This document shows, piece after piece, positions 25,649-35,900 of a DNA stretch of 64,000 nucleotides. Source of the stretch: JAWXCB01 sp034440455 (GTDB taxonomy: Bacteria > Bacteroidota > Bacteroidia > Chitinophagales > CAIOSU01); assembly GCA_034440455.1 (NCBI GenBank), contig JAWXCB010000051.1, positions 52,718-116,717 on the forward strand, read 5' to 3'. Within the stretch, counting starts at the first letter, position 1; every line of letters begins with the position of its first letter. The notes beneath the pieces were generated by a model, which saw only the letters and a list, made by a program, of their open reading frames with translations, did no database searches and was not told the DNA's origin. A program made the translations under genes and the position numbers.

Positions 25649-26929
25649 ATGAATCTCACCAATCCCTCCTTCAAATCTGCGCTTTCCCGTTCGCATCCGG
25701 CAGCAGTGGCGGTGTTTGCCGCGCTTGCTGCTTTTTGCACCTACAGTTGCATGTATGCATTTAGAAAACCCTTTACAGCAGCCACGTTTGACGGGCTTTA
25801 TTATGCGGGGCTGAAATACAAAGACCTGCTCATCATCACACAACTTATCGGCTACACGCTTAGTAAATTTCTCGGCATCAAAATCGTGGCGGAGATGAAA
25901 TCACGCAACCGCGGGTTCAATGTGTTGTTGCTGATTATTGTTGCTGCGGTTTCGCTTTTTCTTTTCGGAATCACGCCCGCGCCTTACAACATCATTTTTA
26001 TGTTTATGAACGGCATCCCGCTGGGCATGGTGTGGGGCATCGTGTTCAGCTTCTTAGAAGGCAGGCGGGCAACGGAGTTCATGGGGTCGGTGATGGCGGT
26101 GAGTTTTATTTTTTCTTCGGGGTTTGTGAAAAGCGTGGGGAAATTTTTGATGAACAGCGGCATCAGTGAATTCTGGATGCCGTTGCTCACAGGATTGATT
26201 TTCATTGTGCCGATGTTGCTGTTTGTATTCCTGCTTGAACAAATTCCCGATCCCACGCCCGAAGATATTGCGCACCGCAGCGAGCGCAAGCCGATGAACA
26301 GCGAAGAGCGCAGAGCATTTGTGAAAGAATATCTTCCCGGTATCGTGGTGTTGGTCATCGCGTATGTCATGCTCACAATTATCCGTGATTTCCGCGACAA
26401 CTTCGCTGCAGACATTTGGAAAGAACTGGGGTTCACCGATGCCTCGATTTTCACCGAAACGGAAATTCCTATTTCGCTTGCGATTCTTGCAAGCATGAGC
26501 ATGCTCATCGTAATTAAAAACAACCTGCTCGCATTTCGCATCAATCACTGGATTGTCGCATTGGGATTTGTGATTGCTGGCGGCTCAACATTTCTTTTCA
26601 CGCAGAATATTCTTTCTGCCTATTGGTGGATGGTGCTCAACGGATTCGGGCTGTATCTCGGCTATGTGTTGTTTAATGTTGTGTTCTTCGAGCGAAAAAT
26701 TGCAGCAATCCGCAAGCCTGCCAACGTGGGTTTTCTCATTTATATCGCTGATTCATTCGGTTATCTCGGAAGCATGTTCATTATTCTATTTAAAAATTTC
26801 GGCACGAAAGACATTCTTTACAGCAATTTCTTTATTCAAGCATTGTATGCGGTGAGCATCATTGGGATAGTGTTCATGGCTCTTTCATTGTTCTATTTCA
26901 ACAAAAAATTAAGTGGAGCGCAGCGATGA
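25649..26929 (+). CDS. DUF5690 family MFS-like transporter
   Basis: 426 residues with about twelve hydrophobic segments and a major-facilitator-like layout. CTYSCMYAFRKPFTAATF near the N-terminus and the repeated membrane hairpins fit the DUF5690 group of Bacteroidota. The substrate is unknown. Its divergent position to phnW suggests uptake of an organophosphonate such as 2-aminoethylphosphonate, but that is inference. It is followed by a REP-like repeat. Confidence 0.75.
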   Translation: MNLTNPSFKSALSRSHPAAVAVFAALAAFCTYSCMYAFRKPFTAATFDGLYYAGLKYKDLLIITQLIGYTLSKFLGIKIVAEMKSRNRGFNVLLLIIVAAVSLFLFGITPAPYNIIFMFMNGIPLGMVWGIVFSFLEGRRATEFMGSVMAVSFIFSSGFVKSVGKFLMNSGISEFWMPLLTGLIFIVPMLLFVFLLEQIPDPTPEDIAHRSERKPMNSEERRAFVKEYLPGIVVLVIAYVMLTIIRDFRDNFAADIWKELGFTDASIFTETEIPISLAILASMSMLIVIKNNLLAFRINHWIVALGFVIAGGSTFLFTQNILSAYWWMVLNGFGLYLGYVLFNVVFFERKIAAIRKPANVGFLIYIADSFGYLGSMFIILFKNFGTKDILYSNFFIQALYAVSIIGIVFMALSLFYFNKKLSGAQR

Positions 26930-26934
26930 TTCCA

Positions 26935-27012
26935 TTGCGTCCTTGCGGATTTACTCCAGCATCCCCTTATGTTAATACAGACTCAAGGGATGCCGGAACA
27001 AGTCCGGCATGA
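26935..27012. repeat. REP-like two-hairpin repeat, copy 3
   Basis: GCATCCCCTT and AAGGGATGC form an outer dyad around an AT-rich loop, and GATGCCGG/CCGGCATG form the inner hairpin. The GATGCCGGAACAAGTCCGGC block has the same plan as GATGGCGAAACGAGTCCGCC at 9168-9241, so both belong to one dispersed family. Confidence 0.65.
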
Positions 27013-27051
27013 TACGCTGCAACGAAAAAGCAGAAACCGCCTTCTTCTTAT

Positions 27052-27059
27052 TATCTTTA
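27052..27059 (+). promoter_or_regulatory. -7 box for the cytochrome P450 gene
   Basis: TATCTTTA differs from TAnnTTTG only at the last base and ends 7 bases before the ATG. Confidence 0.4.
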
Positions 27060-27066
27060 ACCAGCT

Positions 27067-28410
27067 ATGGAACTCACTGCCGAAAAAATACTGCCGCCCA
27101 AATACAAGTCGAAAATATTTTTAGAGAATCTGCGCGACCCCATCGGGTTTCTTGCGCACTCGCCTGAAAATTATCCCGACATCTTTCGCTTCCGAATGTT
27201 GAATCGAAAGATTTACGTACTCAACAGTCCCGACTTTGCGCAATATGTCTTACAAGAAAACGCGAAGAATTATCAGAAAGGGGAAGCCTATAAATTTCTT
27301 GCGTTGTTGCTCGGCAACGGACTGCTCAACAGCGAGGGCGATTTTTGGAAAAGACAACGCAGGCTGGCGCAGCCCGCTTTTCACCGCGAGAGTTTGAAGC
27401 GCGTTTGCGACATTGTTACGAAGTCAACGCAGGACATGCTGCATCGCTGGAAGAAACAGGAAGGGCAAACGCTCAACTTCACCCGCGAGATGGCAGCGCT
27501 CACCATTGAAATTGTCGCTAAAGCTTTGTTCACCGCTGACGTAAAAGAAGAGGACATCAACACCGTATGGCAAAGCGTGAACTACCTGAACAGCATGGCG
27601 ATGAACATGATACGCAACCCGCTTGCGCTACCGTTCTGGGCGCCTGTTCCTGCTTATATTAAAGCAAGAAAGGCTATTGAAAATTTGGACAAACTCGTTT
27701 ACGGCATTATTAATAAACGCAGGCAGGGCGGCTCGTTTGCGCCTGACTTGCTGCAAATGCTTTTGGAAGCGCGTGACGAGGATACCGGTGAAACAATGAA
27801 TGAGCAACAAGTGCGCGATGAAGTGATGACAATTTTTCTTGCGGGTCACGAAACAACGGTGACTGCACTATCATGGGCATGGTACTTGCTGAAACAGCAT
27901 CCCGCTGAAGAACAGAAATTGAAAAAAGAAGCAGAGCAATTCGCAGGCAGAAAAATTGAATTTGAAGATTTGCCCGCGCTGAAGTTTGGAAAGCAGGTCG
28001 TCAACGAAAGTATGCGCCTTTATCCATCCGTGTATGCCGTTGGCAGAAGATTATTACAAGAAGATACGATTGGCGGCTTTAATGTTCCGCCCGACACACG
28101 CGTACTCGTGAATATCATCGGCTTGCATCATCATCCGCAATATTGGAGCGAGCCGTGGAAATTTATGCCTGACCGTTTTGAAAATTTCGAGAGCAAAGGC
28201 AGCAAGCGCTTTGTGTTCATTCCGTTTGGCGGTGGTCCCAGAATCTGCATCGGCAACAACTTTGCGATGATGGAGATGCAAATCATCAACGCGCTGCTTG
28301 CGCAACATGCAGAGTTGGAATTATTAAGCCACAACATCAAACCTGTGCCGCAAATCACGCTGAAGCCGGGAAAGGGCGTGATGGTGAAAGTGAAGAAGGT
28401 GAGCGTTTAA
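27067..28410 (+). CDS. Cytochrome P450
   Basis: 447 residues. The I-helix oxygen-activation motif AGHETT, the K-helix ExxR (ESMRLYP) and the heme-binding loop FGGGPRICIGNNFA with cysteine 394 are all present. No membrane anchor is seen, so it is a soluble bacterial P450 needing external electron-transfer partners, which are not adjacent. The substrate is unknown; related sequences oxidise fatty acids or terpenoids. It is monocistronic with its own -7 box. Confidence 0.92.
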   Translation: MELTAEKILPPKYKSKIFLENLRDPIGFLAHSPENYPDIFRFRMLNRKIYVLNSPDFAQYVLQENAKNYQKGEAYKFLALLLGNGLLNSEGDFWKRQRRLAQPAFHRESLKRVCDIVTKSTQDMLHRWKKQEGQTLNFTREMAALTIEIVAKALFTADVKEEDINTVWQSVNYLNSMAMNMIRNPLALPFWAPVPAYIKARKAIENLDKLVYGIINKRRQGGSFAPDLLQMLLEARDEDTGETMNEQQVRDEVMTIFLAGHETTVTALSWAWYLLKQHPAEEQKLKKEAEQFAGRKIEFEDLPALKFGKQVVNESMRLYPSVYAVGRRLLQEDTIGGFNVPPDTRVLVNIIGLHHHPQYWSEPWKFMPDRFENFESKGSKRFVFIPFGGGPRICIGNNFAMMEMQIINALLAQHAELELLSHNIKPVPQITLKPGKGVMVKVKKVSV

Positions 28411-28433
28411 TACAGGCTTCATGGTAGAATGAG

Positions 28434-28441
28434 TAGCTTTG
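28434..28441 (+). promoter_or_regulatory. -7 box of the nuclease operon
   Basis: TAGCTTTG is an exact TAnnTTTG match. It covers the TTG at 28439 that opens the longest frame, so that codon cannot be the start, and favours the GTG at 28466. Confidence 0.5.
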
Positions 28442-28465
28442 AAAATTCCAAAACATCTTGAGTTT

Positions 28466-29503
28466 GTGAGAAAAATTCTCCCGCTTTTTTCCCTCTTAAC
28501 CAGTCTGTATTGTTTCGGGCAAAACACCCAATACCAAGTCGCGCTGATTGGGTTTTACAACCTTGAAAATATTTTCGACACCATCAACCAACTTGATGTG
28601 GAGGATGAAGAGTTTACGCCCGATGGCGGGAATCATTACACGTCAGCAGTTTACCTTGATAAATTAGAAAAGCTCTCGCAGGTAATTTCAGAAATGGGAA
28701 CGGATGATTCGCCTGAAGGTATTGCGATTCTGGGCGTGGCGGAAGTTGAAAATAAAAGCGTGTTGGAAGATTTGGTAAGCCAGCCGAAATTGAAAAATCG
28801 CAATTACAAAGTGCTGCATATTGACGGCAAAGACGAAAGGGGAATTGATGTCGGCATGTTATATAATCCAAAATATTTCACGATAAAAAAAGCCGAGTCG
28901 CTGCATGTGCCTACTGAAAAAATGGATTCAGCTTATGGACATACGCGCGATGTGCTGTTTGTGTCAGGTGAATTTTTGGGCGAGTCGCTCCATGTTTTTG
29001 TGAACCACTGGCCCTCAAGGCGTGGCGGAGAAGAAACATCGCGACCTTATCGCGAACTGGCTGCAAAAATAAATAGGCAAAAAATAGATTCATTAATGAA
29101 AATTGACCCGAATACAAAAGTTGTTGTGATGGGCGATTTGAATGATGACCCTGTGGATTTGAGCGTGGCAAAAGTATTAGGAGCGAAGGGTTATAAAGGC
29201 GATGTGAAAAAGGGCGGACTTTATAATCCATGGACGACATTTTATAAAAGCGGCATCGGGACGCTTGCCTACCAGGATTCTTGGAATTTGTTCGACCAGA
29301 TTATCATCTCCTCCGCATTTTTAGAAACAAATCAGAAGGGACTTTTTTTTAAAGAGCAGGTGATTTTCAAACGCGACTACATGATTCAAAAAACAGGCAA
29401 ATTCAAAGGCTACCCAATGCGCACTTACAGCAACGGTATTTATATAGGAGGCTACTCTGACCATTTTCCCACGTATCTCGTGTTTCTGAAGCAAATGAAA
29501 TGA
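28466..29503 (+). CDS. Secreted endonuclease/exonuclease/phosphatase family protein
   Basis: 345 residues from the GTG at 28466, which gives a signal peptide (MRKILPLFSLLTSLYCFGQ). The EEP fold is shown by FYNLENIFDTIN, GVAEVENKSVLEDL, FVNHWPSRRGGEE and the metal-site motif GDLNDDP, with a final SDHFPTYL. It is a DNase I-like phosphodiesterase, probably periplasmic or released; it lacks a T9SS sorting domain. The last four bases ATGA overlap the start of the next gene, so the two nucleases are cotranslated. Confidence 0.88.
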   Translation: MRKILPLFSLLTSLYCFGQNTQYQVALIGFYNLENIFDTINQLDVEDEEFTPDGGNHYTSAVYLDKLEKLSQVISEMGTDDSPEGIAILGVAEVENKSVLEDLVSQPKLKNRNYKVLHIDGKDERGIDVGMLYNPKYFTIKKAESLHVPTEKMDSAYGHTRDVLFVSGEFLGESLHVFVNHWPSRRGGEETSRPYRELAAKINRQKIDSLMKIDPNTKVVVMGDLNDDPVDLSVAKVLGAKGYKGDVKKGGLYNPWTTFYKSGIGTLAYQDSWNLFDQIIISSAFLETNQKGLFFKEQVIFKRDYMIQKTGKFKGYPMRTYSNGIYIGGYSDHFPTYLVFLKQMK

Positions 29504-30927
29504 CAAAGTATTTTTTCGCGGTTTTCATCGCAGCCTCGCTGCATGTTTTTTCACAAGACACCACTTTTACTAACGGCTCAGGAAGTCTCACCTTCAGCAA
29601 CGTGAAGGCTTACGGATTCACGGTTGCTTTCACATCGAATGTTACAAATAAAGACGGCTTTCTCTTTCTGCGCGCAACACAACCGATTGACGAAAATTTT
29701 CTTTCTCAGAATTTGAACCAAACACTTCCGCAAAAAGGCAGTTCCGTAAGTTTTGCGAAAGTCTTTCAATCAGCCGCGCCTGTTCTTTTTAATGTGCGCG
29801 AAACAGTTGAGAACACCGATTATTATTTTGCGCTCGTGCCGTATCGCCTGAACGGAAGCGTTGCCACATTTGTGAATGACAGTTCAATTTTTGCGCACGT
29901 GAAATCTTCCGCAGCAAATCCAGGCAATTATTACAATGCGCTTAATTTCAGTTCGCCCGATATTCTGAATGATTTGAAACTGCTTTTGCAAAATCATACG
30001 CTGGTAGATTACTCCAGTTACAGAAACACAATAGTGCAAAACATTTTTGAACGCGATACTACGAATCAGCAAAAAGTGGTGAACTGCGAATATTCCAACG
30101 AAGTAAAAATTTACAGCGGCACGTTTGATTTCGTGACGCTTGATTACAGCCGCGAGCATCTTTTTCCCCGCAGTTGGATGCCCTCTGGCGGCTCTACCAA
30201 TGCACCGGAAGGAACTGATTATCATAACCTTGCGCTCGCGAATTTGGGTGATGTGAATTCGCTCCGTTCCAACTTTCCCCTTGGGGAAGTGGTACAGGCA
30301 ACCGATTCATTTTTAGAATGCCGCAAAGGAAAAGATGCAAATCAAAACACCGTGTTTGAACCTCGTGAAGCGATGAAAGGCAATGTGGCGCGCGCAATGT
30401 TTTATCAAATGATTTGCTACAACGGATTGAGCGGGAGTTGGGGGATAAATCATTTACCCTCTTATGGAAATGAACAGGACATGAATGTACTGCTTGCCTG
30501 GCATTTCAACGATTTGCCTGATGCATTTGAAAAGGCAAGGCACGAATATATTGCCACAATTCAGGGCAATCGAAATCCATTTATTGATTATCCCGATTTG
30601 GTAAATTGCATTGACTTCACCGAGATTTTGAAAAACGGAACTTGCCCGGCTGTAGGTGTTGAGGAAAAAGAATTGCAATCAGCAGTTACAATTTTCCCGA
30701 ATCCTGCGGCAGATTTTTTTTCCATCAAAACGGAAAACCCGGAAAGGACGAAGCGTTTTTCGCTATGCGATTTGACAGGAAAGGTTTTATTTGAAAAACA
30801 AATTTCTGTTAACGAATCAACAACACAGATACAATCTGGAGGAATTTCTTCCGGATTCTACTTAGGAATCTTTACAATGAAAGATGGAAGTATTCTGAGT
30901 AAAAAAATTCAAGTGATTCATCCATAG
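29500..30927 (+). CDS. Secreted endonuclease I with T9SS type A sorting domain
   Basis: 475 residues. A signal peptide (about 1-18) and a beta-rich N-terminal domain (19-140) precede an endonuclease I domain with REHLFPRSWMP, GTDYHNLALANLGDVNS and NSLRSNFPLGE. The C-terminal part (about 395-475) has IFPNPAADFFSIKT and a final KKIQV, a T9SS type A signal. It would be secreted to the surface and cut extracellular DNA for nutrients or biofilm control. It overlaps the EEP gene by 4 bases and is followed by a lamin-tail protein in the same direction. Confidence 0.88.
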   Translation: MTKYFFAVFIAASLHVFSQDTTFTNGSGSLTFSNVKAYGFTVAFTSNVTNKDGFLFLRATQPIDENFLSQNLNQTLPQKGSSVSFAKVFQSAAPVLFNVRETVENTDYYFALVPYRLNGSVATFVNDSSIFAHVKSSAANPGNYYNALNFSSPDILNDLKLLLQNHTLVDYSSYRNTIVQNIFERDTTNQQKVVNCEYSNEVKIYSGTFDFVTLDYSREHLFPRSWMPSGGSTNAPEGTDYHNLALANLGDVNSLRSNFPLGEVVQATDSFLECRKGKDANQNTVFEPREAMKGNVARAMFYQMICYNGLSGSWGINHLPSYGNEQDMNVLLAWHFNDLPDAFEKARHEYIATIQGNRNPFIDYPDLVNCIDFTEILKNGTCPAVGVEEKELQSAVTIFPNPAADFFSIKTENPERTKRFSLCDLTGKVLFEKQISVNESTTQIQSGGISSGFYLGIFTMKDGSILSKKIQVIHP

Positions 30928-31030
30928 AGAACAATCAAAGCGCGAGGTTTTAATCCCAATTTCATAGTAGAGTTCTCTTGGCTTCGTCCATAGGTAAAAC
31001 CTTCTTATTTTCACGGCAAATTCCTGAGCA

Positions 31031-32818
31031 ATGAAAAAATTACTTCCATCGGCATTTCTTTTTTTCCTTTCGGTAATCACAATCGCGCAGCCTTGCAGCG
31101 ACCTCTTCATTTCAGAATATGTGGAAGGCGGTTCCAATAATAAAGCAATTGAAATTTTTAACCCGACAGCAACAGGAGTTGATTTAACCGGATATAAAAT
31201 TCAGTTGTACACCAATGGTTCTGCAACGGCCACATCCACACTCAATCTTGCCGGCACTGTTGCTGCGGGCGATGTGTATGTTGTTGTGAACTCGCAGGCA
31301 AGCGCTGCAATAAAAGCCACACGCGATACAACATCAAGCGGTGTCACTGCTTTTAACGGAAACGATGCAGTTGCGCTGCTCAACGGAACAACCATCATTG
31401 ATTTAATCGGGCAAACCGGAACAAACCCCGGCACGGAATGGACTGTTGGCAATGGCTCAACTTTAAATCACACCTTGGTGAGAATGATTTCAATTCAGGA
31501 AGGTTCTGACGATTGGGCAATCAACTCACAACAATGGGATGTCCTCCCGCAAGATTCCATTCAGTTAGGAGCGCATACCATGACATCCTGCGGTGTGCCT
31601 GCCGATACCACAGTTCGCTTCATGCCTGTTTCTGCAACAGTTGCCGAAGCAGCGGGAACGTATACTATCACGCTCGTTTTAAATCAGGCTGCTACTGCGG
31701 ATAAAACAGTTGATATTGAAGTACGGGTTGGCGATGTAGCCGACATCGGAAATTTCACAACAACGAGCGTTACAATTTCTGCAAACTCAACTTCCGCCAG
31801 CTATTCATTAACTGTTACGAACGATACGATTGCGGAAGGCAGCGAAGAGCTTCAGTTTGTTTTGAGAAATCCTTCAGCCGGATTGCTGCTTGCCGCAGAT
31901 TCAGTTTTCGGGCTCACCATTCTTGATGACGATTCAATTGCTCCTCCTTCGCCCTTTTATTCCATTGCAACAGTTACTGCGGTTGACTCTGTAGGAGTTG
32001 CAGATTCAATCGGTGTGCAGTGCAGAGTGAGTGGGGTAGTTTACGGAATAAACCTGCGCAATACCGGGTTTCAATTCACCATCCAGGACGGCACGGGCGG
32101 CATCGGTGTTTTTTCTTCATCGAACACATTTGGATATACTGTTGAAGAAGGCGATTCAATCGTAGTAAGCGGAGTAGTGGAACAGTTTAACGGATACACG
32201 CAAATGGAATCCCTTGATACGATTTATGAAGTTGGTTCAGGCATATTATTGCAACCGACAAACACCACGGTACTGGATGAGTCCACCGAATCTGAACTGG
32301 TGCGCATCAACAACCTCACGCTTGTGAATCCGAGCCAGTGGGATAATTCCAATTTGAATGGCTTCACGGTAGATGTTACCAATGGAACACAAACTTTTGA
32401 ACTGCGCATTGAAGAGCAGGTGGATTTATTCAATCAAAATGCGCCTACAAGTTCATTTGATGTAATTGGCTTGGGCAGCCAGTTTGACAACAGTTCGCCC
32501 TACACATCGGGCTACCAGATTTTGCCGCGTTACAGCGCAGATTTGCTGCTGCGCACTGCCGTAAATGAAATTTCGGGAAATATTTTTCAGATTTTCCCCA
32601 ACCCGAACGAGGGAATATTCACGCTTAATGTGCAGGTAGTGCAAGAGCAAAGGATCTGCTCGCTAATTGATTTTACAGGCAAAGTTGTTTTCAAAGCAGC
32701 AGTTGCCGCCAATGAAACCACGCTGAATATTGACGCATCTCATTTGCCCGCAGGGATTTACGCAGTTGAAATTTTATCAAAAACAGCTGTTGAGCGCAGC
32801 AAGTTGAGTATCCGGTAA
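31031..32818 (+). CDS. Lamin-tail / Calx-beta / OB-fold exoprotein with T9SS sorting domain
   Basis: 595 residues. After the signal peptide the lamin-tail domain (about 20-180) carries ISEYVEGGSNNKAIEIFN. A Calx-beta domain follows (about 190-300) with EGSEELQFVL and ILDDD. Next is an OB-fold like that of YhcR-type nucleases (about 310-510, with FQFTIQDGTGGIGVF). The C-terminus has IFPNPNEGIFTLNV, a type A sorting domain. In ExeM-type extracellular nucleases the lamin-tail, OB-fold and EEP nuclease are in one chain; here they are separate neighbouring genes. It probably helps the nucleases bind DNA or the surface. Confidence 0.8.
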   Translation: MKKLLPSAFLFFLSVITIAQPCSDLFISEYVEGGSNNKAIEIFNPTATGVDLTGYKIQLYTNGSATATSTLNLAGTVAAGDVYVVVNSQASAAIKATRDTTSSGVTAFNGNDAVALLNGTTIIDLIGQTGTNPGTEWTVGNGSTLNHTLVRMISIQEGSDDWAINSQQWDVLPQDSIQLGAHTMTSCGVPADTTVRFMPVSATVAEAAGTYTITLVLNQAATADKTVDIEVRVGDVADIGNFTTTSVTISANSTSASYSLTVTNDTIAEGSEELQFVLRNPSAGLLLAADSVFGLTILDDDSIAPPSPFYSIATVTAVDSVGVADSIGVQCRVSGVVYGINLRNTGFQFTIQDGTGGIGVFSSSNTFGYTVEEGDSIVVSGVVEQFNGYTQMESLDTIYEVGSGILLQPTNTTVLDESTESELVRINNLTLVNPSQWDNSNLNGFTVDVTNGTQTFELRIEEQVDLFNQNAPTSSFDVIGLGSQFDNSSPYTSGYQILPRYSADLLLRTAVNEISGNIFQIFPNPNEGIFTLNVQVVQEQRICSLIDFTGKVVFKAAVAANETTLNIDASHLPAGIYAVEILSKTAVERSKLSIR

Positions 32819-32980
32819 GGAAAAATTTCTACGGGTTTTTGCTTAGTTCAATCTTGAAAATCTTCCAAAAAGGTTTTCGTGAATTGCATACTTTTTTCAC
32901 GCATCCTTTTGTACCTTTCGCATCTCTACTCCTGAGGCGAAGAACTTGCTCTGCTTAAATTAACCCAAAAATAGCACGAC

Positions 32981-35900
32981 ATGCGTGTATGTTATTGTAC
33001 TGTCTTTTTGTTTGCGCTGAGTTTCTTAGAAGCATCAGCGCAGATTTCCATTCCTAATTCCAATCCAGTTACACAAAATTTTGATGGGATAGGCACAACT
33101 GCGGGAGCTTCGCTGCCTGCCAACTGGAAAATGTCTGGAGCCGGATTGGGCACTACGGCTAATTGGGCAGATGCAGGAAATTTCACTGTTACTTCTCAAG
33201 CGGCTTCTTCAGGTTCTCCAACGGCAGGCGGAAGATATAATTGGGCGCCACAATTTTCAACAGGCGACCGCGCTATCGGCTTCATGACAGACGGAACATA
33301 CACAAGCCCCAACAGTATCATGGCTTTTTACCGCAATACATCCGGAGCCACAATTGCATCGCTCACTGTCTCCTTCAGCGTAGAGCGTTACCGCACTAAC
33401 ACGAATACCTTTTCCCTTGCCTTCTTTACTTCAACCGATGGGGTGAACTGGACTGCACGAACAGCAGGAGATATTGCTACCACTGTTTTCTCGATAGGAA
33501 ACAGCGCCTATAATTTTATTACACAAACTTCCAATTCAAGAAATCTTACAATCAACAGCGTAAATATTCCCAACAATGGAGATATTTATCTGCGTTGGGT
33601 GTTCACGAATACGAACAGCACAAATTCGCAAGGGATGGGCTTGGAAAATGTTTCTGTTGCCGCTGCTGTTGCCCCGCTTGCAAATCCCAATTTGCCAATT
33701 TCCTGTCCTTATGATTTCATTTTCGTATTGGATGAATCCGGTTCTATAACAGGGCAAGGTGGAAGCGGTGCAACCGATATCAGCGCAGCGCTGAGAACTG
33801 CAGCGAAAGATTTGGTTAGTGCGCTCAATGGCACCGGAACCCGTGTGGCGGTGGTGGAATTTGGCAGCACTGCAGCGAGGGGAAGTGTGGGTGGCTCTAC
33901 CGCTTATCAGTTGGTGGATAATACCTATATCACCAACTTCAATAGCTACATGGGTCCTGACAATAACTCGCAGCAGAATGCAAATAACTATGATCCTGAA
34001 GACGGCATCTCTGTTACAAACTGGGAGGCTTCATTGAATTTAGTGAACACCATTAACACAAATGACGGAATTGCAGATTTGGTAATCTTTATAACTGACG
34101 GAAACCCCACCGCATACACCAATGCACAAGGCGGAACAACCTCCAGCACCACGGACCCGGTAGTGATTGCACAAGCGTTGGCGGAAGCCACCGTTGCTGC
34201 AAATACCGTGAAGGCACAGGGTTCCCACATGTTTGTGGTTGCTATTCCCAATCCCTCTGTTCTTGAAACGAATGTTCATCAAATCTCCGACATAGGCAGA
34301 TACCCGGATGTTGATACCAACTTCGTATCAGGCGATTATTCTATTTCCTCTTCAGAAACCTTGCGTGATGATTTGCAGCGCATCGCGCAGTCTGTCTGTA
34401 AGGTTGATTTGAATCTTGCAAAAGCCTCTGTGCAATCGGCTTGTTCAGGTGACACAGTTACGTTTACGCTCGTGCTTACCAACAACGGATTGGATAACGA
34501 CACAAGTATTGTAGTTACCGATGTAATTCCCAGCGGATATACGTATGTAAGCGACAATGGCGGAGCGGCAACAAATTTTGCCGGAAACACGCTTACTTGG
34601 AATCTTGTAAGTCTTGGCGGTGGTGGGATTTCTACTTCGTTACAAATCAAAGCTGTGATGCAACCCACAGGCAATTATACGAATACAGCTTCGGCTGTCG
34701 GCACACAACAAGATATTGACTTAGCAAATAATACTGCTTCTTTTACTGTGAACCTCGCGCTTAACTGCGATGATGGCGACCCGTGTACGGTTGATTTTTG
34801 CAGAGGTGGAATTTGTGTGCATGAAAACACCTGCTGCCTGACGAATGAAGAATGTGCTGATAATAACCCCTGCACGATTGATACTTGCACAAATGGCACT
34901 TGCATCAACACTACAATTATTTGTAATGATGAAAACACCTGCACCATTGACCGCTGCGGAGATGCCGGATGCGAATTCCTGCCAAGAATTGACAGCCTGC
35001 AAATTATCTGTCGGGATAATATTATTGTGAACAGCACACCCGACCAATGCCAGGCGGTGGTGAATTACACGCCTCCGGTTGGAACGAGCGTCTGTCAAAC
35101 ACCCTGTTTGGATACATGGGTGAGGAGAGGAGGCGGAACAGGAACGGATTTCGGAAGAGGAGTGGATGTTGATGCTCAAGGGAATGTTTACTCAACAGGA
35201 GCTATTACAGGTACAGCAACTTTTGGCACTACAACGCTTGTCGGTTCAGGTTTGGATATATTTTTGGTGAAGTACGATCCGCAGGGCAATCTGAAGTGGG
35301 CAAAGAAAGCGGGCGGCAGTGGAGATGGTACTACGTCTGGAACTTCGGGAGATTATGCAGATGGAGTGACTACCGATACAGACGGAAATGTTTACATAAC
35401 AGGGTGGTTTGATGGCACAATCAATTTTGACGCGCTGTCTATTACATCTTCCGGACAACAGGATTTATTTATTGCAAAATATGACAGCAGTGGAAATGCA
35501 CTTTGGGCAGTGAAGGGAGGTGGCGCAGGTTTAGACAGAGGATACTCGATGGAGATTGTGGGAGGATTTTTATACATCACGGGCTATTTCCAATCCACTG
35601 CTATAATTGGAGGAGATACTTTGACGGCAGCTGGTGATACAGATATATTCTTAGCGAAGTATAATCTTGATGGCACGCTTGTTTGGATAAAACAATATGG
35701 CGGCACAGATAAAGATGCCGGTTACGATTTATATGTTGCTAACAATAAGATTTATGTGACTGGGATTTTTTCAGGAAGTGCCACATTTGGAAGTTTTACA
35801 ATTAATTCTTTTAACGGGTGGGATTACTTTGTGATGCAAGCAGATTCGTCAGGAACTGTGGAGTGGGTAAGGCGCGCTGGAGGCACAGGTGATGAGCAAG

